Source: Cannabis sativa (Eukaryota; Streptophyta; Magnoliopsida; Rosales; Cannabaceae). Taken from it: 64,000 nt of DNA. This document shows, piece by piece, positions 10,076-21,100 of this stretch. A model generated the notes under the pieces. It had not been told where the DNA came from. It searched no databases and was given only the letters and a program-made list of their open reading frames with translations. Made by a program: the position numbers and the translations under genes. The first letter of the stretch is position 1. Each line of letters opens with the position of its first letter. The stretch is from contig NC_083604.1 of the NCBI RefSeq assembly GCF_029168945.1, positions 41,907,686 through 41,971,685 on the forward strand, in the 5' to 3' direction.

Positions 10076-12477
10076 GAAAGGAAAGACATTCCATTCCTAG
10101 TCTTCTACAATGGAAAATTCGATGATCGAATGAATTATGAAAATTATGAAGCCAGTGGACACTACATTTCTGCCAATTGTAACTATGAAGATTTGCAACA
10201 GAAACTCAAAGATGCCCTGGAATGCAACCAAGAAAACACTGTTTTGCAACTGAAATATCAAGTGAAGGAAGGATACCAACCATTGAGGATAAAGGATGAT
10301 CAAAGCCTGCATTTCTACATACAACTCAAACTGAAAGACCCCGACTTCACAACATACCCAATGTGTGTGAATGTCATCAACAACCCAACAACAACCATCG
10401 ATGCAACATTCTTTGGAAATGACAATTCATTAATTACACATAGAAGCGCCTTCCAACCAATCGAATACAATGCAGCAACAACAGAAGACTCAACAAATCA
10501 ACAACATATAATTGAAGCAAGAGTACTGGAATTTGGGGAAGAAAGTTTTGACTTCATGGACTATGCAAAACTTGTGGCAGAGGAAATGGTTGAGCAACTG
10601 GAAAACAACAGAAAAAAGGAACCAGAAATCACAGATTATGACGAACTACTAATCACAGATCCGCATCATCCAGAAATAGAAGAAGCACAAATATACAAAG
10701 ACAAAGAAACACTGCAGAGTGTGCTTGGTTTCTATGCAATTAGGAACAACTTCCAATTCAGAGTTAAAAAATCATGTGCAAGAACATACAAGATTTGTTG
10801 TTTGGATCCAAAATGCAAGTGGGCACTAACAGCATCCAGAAACGGTCCAACAAAGTCATTCATCATTCGAAAGTACGACAGAAAGGTGATACACACTTGT
10901 GATCTAAACATCAGATTTGCCGACAAGAGACAAGCTACAACGAAATTGATTGGAAACTACATCAAGCCACGGTTCACCAACATAAAAACAACTCAAACGC
11001 CACAAGACATCAGAGGAGAAATGAAACACAAGTATGGGGTCAGAATGAACTACATGAAAGCATGGAGAAGCAAAGAGCACGCGCAAGAAGAATTACGAGG
11101 AAAAGCCAACGAATCATACAGGTTGCTGTTCGGTTTTTTGCACATGTTGCAAAAAACTAATCCCGGAACAATAGTGCACATGGAAACAGAGGATGACAAC
11201 AGCTTCAAGTACTTGTTTGTCGCACTGGATGCATCAATAAAAGGATGGAAGAAATGCAAACCTATAATAGTTGTTGACGGAACTTTCCTTAAATCAACAT
11301 ATGGAGGTACACTGCTCTCTGCTTGTACACAGGATGCAAATGGGCACATTTTTCCACTAGCTTTTTCTGTTGTGGATTCAGAAAACAACAACTCATGGCA
11401 ATGGTTTTTCACAAAAGTGAGAGAAACATATGGGATTAGAGAGGAACAGTGCTTGATCTCAGATAGACATGAGAGCATAAGTAAGGCAGCTTGTCAAGTA
11501 TTTCCAGAAATCACACATTGCTATTGTGTATACCACCTGTTAAGCAACCTAAAAGCAACCTTCAAGAAGAATGCAAGCAAGCTGGATAAACCATTCTTCG
11601 CTGCAGCCAGAGCATACACAGAGAGGAAATTTGAATACCATATGAGCGAGTTGGACAGCTTGGACATCCGTGTAAGACCATATTTACAACAAGTTGGATA
11701 CCACAAATGGTCAAGATACCACTGCAAAAACAACAGGTATTCAACTATGACTTCAAACATTGCTGAATCTCTAAATGCAGCAAACTTGGCAGCTAGAGAG
11801 CTACCAATCACAACACTGATGGAGTCATTGAGAGCATTGATTCAACAATGGACATACACAAACAGGAAAAAAGCACAGAAAACAACAACATTTTTAACAC
11901 CTACAGCAGAAAAGAAATTAGTCGACAACTTTGTGGAATCATTGACAGAAAATGTAATGACATGTTAAATATTTTAGTTGCATTTTAGTTTCTTTATAGT
12001 TTGTTTTTCGTTGTTATACATATTAACAGTTTTACACTTAATCCGCAGGTAAAACCAATAAACGAGACCATGTTCGAAGTCATTGAACTAACCAGATCAT
12101 GGGTCATCAACCTCAAGGAGAAAACATGCAGTTGCAACTGATTCCAACTTGATGAGTTACCGTGTGCTCATGCGCTTGCTGTTATAAAAGAGATGAACTT
12201 GAATGTTTACAACTACTGTTCGGGTTATTACACCACGCGAACATGGCTTGAAACATACAGCGGCTCAACATATCCGGTACACAATCACACAACTTGGGAT
12301 GTGCCACAAAACATAAAAGATATCATTGTTCTGCCACCAAACCAAAAAATAAGATCTGGAAGACCAAGGAAACGAAGGTTTTTATCTGAATGGGATACAA
12401 AAAAACATAACAGGTGCAGCAAATGTGGACAACACGGACACAATCGAAAGACATGCAACAATCAAGCAATAAAATAG
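10076..12477 (+). pseudogene. mudrA-like: MuDR-type MULE transposase, one stop codon in the SWIM finger
   Basis: The main exon runs from an acceptor at 10075/10076 to a donor after 11953; the last exon is 12049-12477. Upstream small exons between 9.4 and 10.0 kb are likely but unresolved. Residues are counted from Met at 10130. The order is an N-terminal MuDR-type region (about 1-90), a zinc-binding region with CCLDPKCKW (190-265), a MULE domain with acidic residues in VVDGT (about 383) and SDR (about 445), the HCYCVYH metal motif, and ESLN. The last exon has a SWIM finger (CSCN...CAH), a basic segment (RPRKRR), and a CCHC knuckle (CSKCGQHGHNRKTC). One TGA at 12139-12141 lies inside the SWIM finger, where copy 2 has CGA (Arg). 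The rest of the frame is open, so this is a nearly intact, recently disabled transposase. Confidence 0.9.
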
Positions 12478-13030
12478 ATACATATGAAATATTTGAATTG
12501 TTTAATTTTGTGTGCAAATTCAAACAGGTTGATCTGTGATGCTCTAAATACATGGGATTTCATTTTTATGAAATTTGAAACAGTTTTTTAATAGTTTCAA
12601 AATCGTTTTGTTACAGTTGCGACCCTTTGTAAAATATTAAGTACCGGAATGACTTATTCTTTTACAGTTTTAAAGGCAGTCAGTCAATAATTGATAAAAC
12701 ATAACTTGAATAAGGGAAAAGAGTTAATGGAATACGAAGAATAAATATACATTCATAGCACTATTTAGGAAAAATGAAAACATAGTTTGTATTTAGTTGG
12801 TTAATAGTTTCTCCATAGTTGTGCGACCGTATATAAGAACTTGAACAATTAAAAAAACACACAACTTTGGGAAATACAAACCTATACAATAAAGATATTA
12901 TAAGGAGTGAATGTCAAATATCCTAAAAGTTTTAAACCAGCTACATAGTTTTAAACACACAACAACACTAAAACTTGTCAAGTAAATAGATTCAACAAAT
13001 AACATAATAGAGCCACCAAATTAAAAGTTC
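12478..13030. other. Spacer between the convergent MULE genes
   Basis: This non-coding DNA lies between the transposase stop and the Ulp1-like stop and should hold both 3' ends. It contains repeated short motifs such as AATAGTTTC, ACAGTTGC and TAGTTGTGCGAC that also occur in the element's introns. Copy 2 has the matching spacer at 48116-48682. Confidence 0.6.
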
Positions 13031-16000
13031 CTATTTCTTCAATTTAGATGCCTTAGAAGACTTGGTTTGCTTCTCATCCTCGCTGTCAATACTTTCGTCA
13101 ATTTTCCTTTGTCCGTACGAGTAGAAAAGTGAAGCAAGTCGGGTTCGATAAACTTCGATGTCAAAGTCTGCAGGGACATCCTTTCCGTGTATAAAGAATT
13201 CAGCAAAGGCAGCAACATATGCTCCACAATCACTGTTAAAAAACATAGAGAAAAAATAAACAGATTAGAAACTAAAAAACAACATAAAAGAAACTTAAAA
13301 GAAACACTCACTTCTTCTGAGACGCAAGACCACTAAGCTCCACGATTCTGAATGGAGCTGTAGGGTCAGAAACTGAGGCAGGAACTTGTGCTCTATTCTT
13401 CCAGAACCCAAGTAAATCGAAAAACAAAGGCAGCAACACGGAATAAGCCTTCATCGCATTCCTAGCTGCGGCATTCATCTTCGCGGTTCTCAAAGAATTG
13501 TACAGAAATAACGTCCTTTCGTGCACGTCAAGACGCCCAAAAACCCAATGACTTTCCCTTCTTAAATTGATGATGAAAAGCACGTGATCGGCTTCATACC
13601 AAGGCTTGGAACAGGGAATGCGCATACCTCGGATGTAATGCGCAATTGGGTGGGCAGCGTGAATGTGTGACATCTTAGTCTTCATTAACTTGGCCTTGTT
13701 AAATTTGTGGTACAATGCTTGGATGGAATCATCAAAAAGACAATCAGTGGTTGCGAAATTCAACGTCACAGCGGAAGAATACTTACCTTTTTTCCGAAGG
13801 TAATAGAATATGGTGTTCATATGCTGAGAAAAAAAAACAACACAGAAACACAAATGAAAAGGTTTAACAACTGTAAAAAAACTGAAATGTAGTATCAAAA
13901 CTAAAAAACATTTATAAAGAAACTAAAAACAAACTACCATAAGTACAATATAAATTGGAAACTTTACCGAGTCGTTCATAAACATGTCGCATGTGGCCAA
14001 ATGGTAAAACCAAGTTTTATCCTCAACATAATCAACACCTAGCCTAAAACCCGGGGTAAATTTCTTTGCGCCGTCTTCATAACAATTATAATGCCTACAA
14101 CAACAAAAAAACAGCATTAAAACAGGAATAAAACTGGAAAAAAAAAATAATACAAAAACAGATTTAATAAAAAACAGTCACCTGGGATGTTTAAGCAATC
14201 CTTCACCAATCCAAGAGTCAAATTTTGCCTCAATCTCGGTAGATACGGGATCAGCAAAAGCATCATTAAGAGCATAAAGGCCCTTCACATAAGTCACCAT
14301 TTTGAAATCCCTATCATCCCCAGCTGATTGAGAACCTGAGGACATAAGCTCCATTGGAGTGCTCCCGACATCAGCAGACCCGAAATCAACAAATGGAGAT
14401 TTCAAGGCCGGAGCACGCTTCCTCTTATCCAACAGAGGTGTATCAGAGACAGTATCCTCAGTTTCTTCATCAGTATGAAGGGCATCTGACTTTTCACCAA
14501 CAACATCTGGATTGGGTGCGGGGACCTAAAAAATAAAGAATGCATTAAAACAGTTGCAAAACATACTAGAAACTAATGAGCAACCAAAAAGAAACCTAGT
14601 TTTTTTGAAAACAATTAAAAGTAAACTTACATTGATTTTAGCAACAGCCTCCAAGCCAGCCAACACAACTTGATCATCATCTATTACAAGCTGGCTCAAC
14701 CCATCAAAGAAATCGTCCCCCTTCAATCGAGACTCATCGCCCTTCGGCTTCTCAACATCCTTAACATTTTTATCACTCCCTCCAACATCCTCAGAAGGAT
14801 TCACATCAGGCGAAGGAACGGCGGTAACGGACCTTGTCAGCATCATCAGCATCCCCACCAACTTTAACCAACTCACCACCATCGTCGGAGTCGGAATCAA
14901 TATTTTCTGGATCAGGCAATTGCTTCTCATCATCCTCGGCATCATCATCATCATCATCATCATCAGGATCATCATCAGAATCTTGAGTTACTAATTCATC
15001 CGATGACTTTCCCTGTATCAACCAACATAAATGAAACTTAAATAAAACAGTAAAGAAACTATACAAAAAAAATATAAAAAAACCTAAACAATAAAATAAG
15101 AATAAATACCTCGTCAGAAGGACGACGATGAATGGCATTAACCTTCTCTTGGATATCCTTAATTACAGTCATTACGGATTTAAAATTAAAATCAACAAAA
15201 CACCTCAACGAAATGAAGTCCTCGACCAATGATGATTGATTCGAACTGAGCATCTCCAGCTTAGATTTCATCCAATCAATATCTGCTGAATCAGACTTCT
15301 TTGAAGATGAGCCACCCTCGAAGGATTGCTTCGCTACACCACGTTCATCAATAGATTCATCGAGAAATAGACCGTCAAGTTGAAGCTGCTGCCTCTCTTC
15401 ATCAGTAGGACGCATGTTTTTTATCTTCAACTGAACAGCATAATCAAACATAATATGAAAAAAATTAAAACAATTGGAAAAACCAAAAAACAACAACATA
15501 AATAAAACTGAAAAGAAACAGGAAAAAAACAGTAAAGAAACTGTAAAGTACCTTCTCCAAAGGTAAATCAAAAATCTTGCCCTTCAAGTCTCGAAGGGTT
15601 GGATTTTTGGTGACGATGGTGTTGCTCCAGTTCAGAATCCTGGGAATAGAAGATGAAACTCTCTTACAGAAAGAGTTCACCATTGCAGGACAGCATTCAT
15701 AAAACCAAACAGTGAAAACCCAAGGACATCCCAATGCCCTATACCAGCCATCATATTGGCCTCCCTTCTCTGCCTTTCTATTTTTCATAATGATCCCATG
15801 CTCAATCCTACCTTTGAATGAGTCAATTGTCAATTCAAATGATTCCCTACCCCAACAATACTCATCCCACCGACCGCTATCAACTACATCTAGAACAAAC
15901 CTAGACACTTCTTTGTCAGGAGTATTGCTAAGAAGAAAACACTGAATGAAATACAAAACAGCCATTTTCAAACCAATAGACTCATCCAAACCCCACCGAC

Positions 16001-17369
16001 TACACAAAAAAGCATCCTCGATGGCTTTGTTGTCAATAGTTTTTACACCACGGAAACATGTTTCTACCAATTGATTTGTTTCTGTGAAAACAACAACTTG
16101 TTGCAATCACCGAAACAATCTAAACCGTAAATCGTAAAATTCTTCGGCACTAAACCGTATGCAACGGCCAAAGAACCTTAGCCCAAAACTCCTTAGGATT
16201 AGGCCGTAAAACTTCCCTTAGTAATAAACTATGTACGACTTGGGGATGAAAAACAAACTCAGGCATATCCAAAATGCCCAAACCGAGTTTGACGAAACAA
16301 AGAAAGCAAATTAACGGATAAAGTGTTTTTAATATTATCTATAACGAGAATAAACAACTGGTGCATACACACTTAGATCCGTAAAAATCGAAGGACTAAA
16401 TTTAAAAATCCCAAACTGCAACATAACAAAAAAGGGCCAAGATAAATTATAAATCCCGAATAAAACAGTATGAAAACTGTAATACAACTACAAACAAACT
16501 AAAAACAAACTATCAATGGCAAACAACTACACAGAAAATAACAGCAAAGACCTTAAATCGTTTGGAAACATAAAAAAAAAGTAAACAACTAACCCTAAAA
16601 GAAATCGAAAAATGCAAGATATAAAAAGAACAACAAAACTATATTAAAACAACAAACAAACTAAAAAACATATACAACTATAGAAAAATATAGAGCAAAG
16701 ATTTGAAAATCGTTTTGAAATCTAAAATATAACAGCAAACAACTAAACCTAATGAAAATCGAAAACACATCAAAACATACCAGTAACAAACTATTAAAAA
16801 ACTGAAAAGAAACTACCGAAGAATGATTGAAAACACCAAAAACGAAAACAAAACACATAACCTGTAAGCACAAAAAAACACTGAAAATAAAGAAAACAAA
16901 ACAAAATTAAAGAACAACACCCAGACCAGAATCAAATGAAATGATCAAAAGCAACAATAAATAACTAAAAAATTTAAAAACATAAAACAAAATGCGCAAA
17001 TGAAACCCTAAAATCACACAAAGCATAATGAACATGAAAACGCCAAAATCTGGGTAAAGCATAAATGGAAGAAAGGGGGAAACGAAAATAAAACTAAAAA
17101 CCAACCTCAGTCCGATCTTCAGCATGTGTAATAGATTTTTGAAATTTTTTCCCAGAAATTTCTGGAAGCGTGGGCTCCTCCAAGTTCAGCTTCGATTTCT
17201 TCGAAGAATGGGGTCTCACACGCTTCGGCATGGGAGCTTCAAAATCAGAATCAAAATCATCAATGATTGGGCGTTTACCCTTGGATTTGTTGGCCAAAGA
17301 TTTCTTGCCCATTTTTGATTTCTTTTTGAGAACTGGAGAAGGGGATGAAGATGAACGAGTGATTGCCAT
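13031..17369 (-). pseudogene. MULE-borne DUF1985/Ulp1-like C48 peptidase gene, frameshifted (copy 1)
   Basis: My eight-exon model on the minus strand is 17369-17106, 16415-15552, 15430-15111, 15012-14631, 14525-14182, 14094-13968, 13823-13312 and 13232-13031, with GT/AG borders and phases agreeing with copy 2. The order is a basic Ser/Lys-rich N-terminus (MAITRSSSSPSP), a DUF1985-type region, a segment with SGRWDEYCWGRESF, a linker with an Asp run (near 14942-14970), and the peptidase domain. Peptidase landmarks are HWVFG (His codon 13548-13550), YNSL (Asn codon 13497-13499, where the family normally has Asp) and NDCGAY (Cys codon 13226-13228). Exon 2 has at least two small indels relative to copy 2 (around 16085 and 16125), and exon 4 is shifted near 14820, so the gene is broken. 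In this family the protease would cleave SUMO-type or similar bonds; its role in transposition is unknown. Confidence 0.85.
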
Positions 17370-17764
17370 GGTATAAATAAGATTGAAAAAAAATGAAACA
17401 GAGAGGGAAAAACAGTTGCTAAATCGTGGGCTAAGAGGAAGTTGAAAATTCGTGGATGAACCAAAAATAAGAGGGAAAAACGTGATAAATTATGGGTGGT
17501 TAATGGAGGTTACTTGAATTCAAAATGAACTTAGAGAACAGAAATGAAGAATCGAAAATGAAATGAAAACAAAATGAAAAAAGAGAGGGAAGAGAGTATG
17601 ATTTGATTGATGATGCATGGGGAGAGAACACGTGTATGCATGGTATGATGAGTAAGTGGTAAATGTGTAATAAAAATAAGTTTGTAAGTATAAATGTAGT
17701 AATAGGCGTGTGAGGGTAATTATGTAATAAAGTGTGTAAAAAGGATTTTTCATGTAAAAATTTC

Positions 17765-17949
17765 TTAAAAATTGTCAAAAAATAAAATAAAAATAACAGA
17801 TAATAATTATTCATTAGAAGTGATACGACGTCGTTACATGTCGTACCTTGTCCCATCTCTCACCTCATTCTTCTCAAAAACCAAACCCTAAGCATTCCCT
17901 TCAAATCCCAATCTTTTCCGAAGAAGAAGACGCAAACTGAACTCCGATC
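17765..17949 (+). promoter_or_regulatory. Short promoter and 5' UTR of the ATP synthase 24 kDa subunit gene
   Basis: Only about 185 bp separate the right end of MULE copy 1 from the ATG at 17950. The stretch contains a 10-bp palindrome ACGACGTCGT at 17825-17834 that includes a GACGTC bZIP-type C-box, and a second TGTCGTAC close by. A pyrimidine- and A-rich leader follows, ending in GAAGAAGAAGACG just before the start. No obvious TATA box is seen next to the leader. The core promoter may therefore be very compact or may overlap the transposon. Confidence 0.5.
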
Positions 17950-18068
17950 ATGGCCTTTTCACTCCGCGCTTTATCTAAATCTAGGCAGGTAAGCCAATGA
18001 TCGACTCCGCTCCATTCCTGATCGCTTCATCTATTCATAATTCCTCTAATTGGCTTATTAATCTCTAG

Positions 18069-18100
<32 letters not shown>

Positions 18101-21100
18101 CTGTTGACTGGAGCCAAAATTACTGTTTTTGACTGATATAATGATATAATTGGTGTCAAGATGATCTCTCCTTTCACATTTGTATATTTTGAAATGTGCT
18201 AATGGATCGTTTTATGAGGAATTTTATGTAGATCTGCAAATAGCACGGGCTAATAGGAAAAAAATGGTGATTTTGGTTGGGGTCGGTTTTTTTTAATTAT
18301 ACTTCGTTTTTTTTTCTCTATGTGTATTGTTTGGCTCGCTCTTAGCGACTTTGTTTCATGTAGAGAAGTGAAATCTATAAGGTAATTGACTTTAATGTGA
18401 TGGAACTTAAATATGGAGGGGATTTTTACTACGTATTATGTTGAACCATAGTGTATGTTTTGCTTTGAGATCGAAACGGGTGAGAAGAGATGAGACCCCA
18501 TTTTCTCCTCTCTGGAAAAAAAAGTGTCTGGGCACTGCATTTATCTTCACTTTTAATCTTTTGTTGACACTTTATAATTGTATCGTCCAGCCTTTGCATT
18601 TTCTTTATGTGTTAATTTTTTTTTTCTTTTTGGTTTAATTATAGCTGTATGCCAATCGAGCCATTCTACAACAGGAGCATGCTGTTCCAGTCCGCTTCTT
18701 TGCCAAAGAAGCTGGCCGCCCTACTGTTCTTAAGGGAGATGGTGAGCTAAAATTTTGTTCTTGCTATTAAGTATGTGATAGTTGTATCAAGCTGTGGAAT
18801 TGACTACTTTTATCTTTGTACACATGTGGGAAACCTTGGGTGAACATTTGTGTTGATGGGATGGGAGGAATCTTCTCACAAAAATTAAGTATCAAAGTTT
18901 ATTTCAATGATGCATCAAGCAATTTTAAGTATTGTAGTCGTTACACATGAGTACAATGGTATGCATTCTCTTTTACTTGCAATTCTGCTGACAATGTACA
19001 TTTGTTTTTGTGACAATAGAGATGTTGAAGAACATCTTCCTGGAGGTCAAGAAGAAATTCGATACCGCCATGGAAGTGCTTCGGGCAGAGAAGATCACAA
19101 TTGATCCCGAGGATCCAGCTGCAGTAACTCATTATGCTAAGGTCATGAAAACAGTGCGGGAGAAGTGAGTATTTTCTTTTACTTTTTTTTTCTCCTTATT
19201 TTTCTTTTCCGTTTAAAACAAAATAAAATCTTGTATTACCATATGAAGCTTCTTGAATACAAGAAATGGGGAGTCAATATCATAATACCCAATAGAGTAC
19301 AGAAAAATTATAAAAGTTACATCACAGAATTCCAATATTTAATCAATTAGGAAAAAAGAACTTCTTCGAATTCTTCACATTGTGCAGATCTTGTGTCATA
19401 TTTTTTCACTATCATCCTTATATCTTCGAAAACCCAAAAACTGCCATCAAATCAAGGCAGTGATCGCAAGAATCTGCTCATCTCTTCCCTTTTTATATGA
19501 AACAACAATACCTCCATGCATTGTGCTTGGAATGGAACAGATTATTCTAAATTCATTCAAGAGCAATTCTAACGTTAAATTGAATAAGCAATTCTAAAAA
19601 CCTAAAAATACAAGGAATTAAAAATAAAAGCTAATAAATCACAACATAAAACAATACTAGAAATTTAAGAGTATAATTTGAAATTGCATGTTCAAACGTT
19701 CATAGTTTAAAATGTGTCACAAATTGTCTAACACTATATTTAAAGATAAACTCTTTTTTATCCTTAGCAGGGCAGCAAGGCAATAATTCTAGGTGAAATA
19801 TTAATGATTTTTTTTTGGCTGGGATGTCATTACTGTTTTAAATGATATTTGGTTTTGATGGGCCTATTAAAAAAAAAAGACTGTTGCAGCAATTAAAATG
19901 AGCCCTCTAATGAGGAAAGCTTACGCCTCCCACAATACAGGAGGCACCATTTCAGTTGGCATGCCTCACCTCAGGGGGGCATAGGCCTTCTTTTCAGAAC
20001 TTAAGCCTTAAGGCCCTTTTTTACTGCCTCAAATTGAGGCCTACCTTTATAAGCATTGCTTAAAGAGTTTAAGCCGAATCTGTAATGAGTTTGACCACTA
20101 TCCTTTGATTATTTCACTTACACACGAAAGCAGGGGAAAAAAGAGAGAAGAGAACTAAATGAATAGCTGTTGATTTGTTCTCACTGTGTTGGACTTTAAT
20201 TTGCATGCAAACCATGTAGGGATAATTATTCAATTGCTCCTATGCTATTACCAATATATTTATTACCTTATAATATTTTGTTCTGGTGTCACTGGTGGGT
20301 TATGTTTTTCCTGTGCATAATCTTACAGGGCAGACTTATTCTCAGAATCTCAACGTATTCAATATACCATTCAGACAAAGACACAAGATATCCCAGATGC
20401 TCGAACATATCTGCTGACATTGAAGGAGATAAGAATCAAGTACTATTTCTATTAATTCACTCTTTTGACTGTCCGAAGTTTAGATGTGATTTACATGGAT
20501 TTGAGTGCTTCTTTTCTTTTCCTCTTTGTTACACACATGGACACCTTCTGAAAGTATATGTTAAATTTCAAATACAAGTTTTGAACCGTCTGGTTTGGTA
20601 CTCTATATATGTTTAATGTTATGAATACATTCACGTTTTGAGAGCCAAATTGTTTTAATATTTTCCATTTATCTAAACTTTATATGATCACTTATTGTTC
20701 GTTGTCTCTTTCTGACAATTTTGGCAGGCGAGGTCTCACTGACGAACTTGGTGCAGAGGCTATGATGATGGATGCTTTGGAAAAAGTTGAGAAAGATCTG
20801 AAAAAGCCTCTAATGAGGAATGACAAGAAAGGAATGGCTGTTCTCTTGGCAGAGTTTGATAAAATCAACAAGAAGTAAGTATTAATGCAAATTTTTATTT
20901 ATGATTTTATACCAATTTGAATTGAGAATATAGATCTTGCTGGTACCCAATAGGGCTCTAATTGTCAGCCATGTGGTTTGCTCCCACAATGTCTGAGTAT
21001 CGAGTCCCTTACCTTTATAGCAATTGCTATACTTTCCTGGTCCTCAAATATTGTAGGGTTTGGCAGGGATCCTAGTTCCAAAAACAGAAGGAATACATGT

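Larger units (their letters stand above)
8926..17764 (+). mobile_element. Mutator-like element with Ulp1-like gene (MULE copy 1)
   Basis: This 8.8-kb unit is collinear with 44571-53256 over its whole length. It carries a plus-strand MuDR-type transposase gene and a convergent minus-strand Ulp1-like protease gene. Similarity with copy 2 starts at GGGAAAAAA and stops after GTAAAAATTTC at 17764. I see no convincing terminal inverted repeat, so it resembles the non-TIR MULEs of dicots. The flanking 9-mers (TATATATTT and TTAAAAATT) do not match, so the target duplication has decayed or the ends have been altered. A 10-bp palindrome GGGCCGGCCC near the left end is conserved in both copies. MULEs carrying Ulp1-like genes are known (Kaonashi in Arabidopsis, CUMULE in melon). 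Confidence 0.9.

Noticed and set aside
11050..11811. Antisense open frames of 142 and 96 aa over the transposase exon (and 46683-47111, 47154-47615 in copy 2)
   Set aside because: These are shadows of the transposase coding strand; their length follows from its codon bias.
8917..17773. A 9-bp target duplication for MULE copy 1
   Set aside because: The flanking 9-mers TATATATTT and TTAAAAATT match at only about half of the positions, within chance for AT-rich DNA.
17500..17856. 118-aa open frame upstream of the ATP synthase gene, minus strand
   Set aside because: It spans the MULE's 5' flank and the transposon border. It is low-complexity Phe/Leu/His-rich and not conserved as a frame in copy 2.
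20242..20616. 124-aa open frame in the ATP synthase gene
   Set aside because: It reads across intron 3, exon 4 and intron 4 in the wrong frame; exon 4 is used in the MGP1-type frame.
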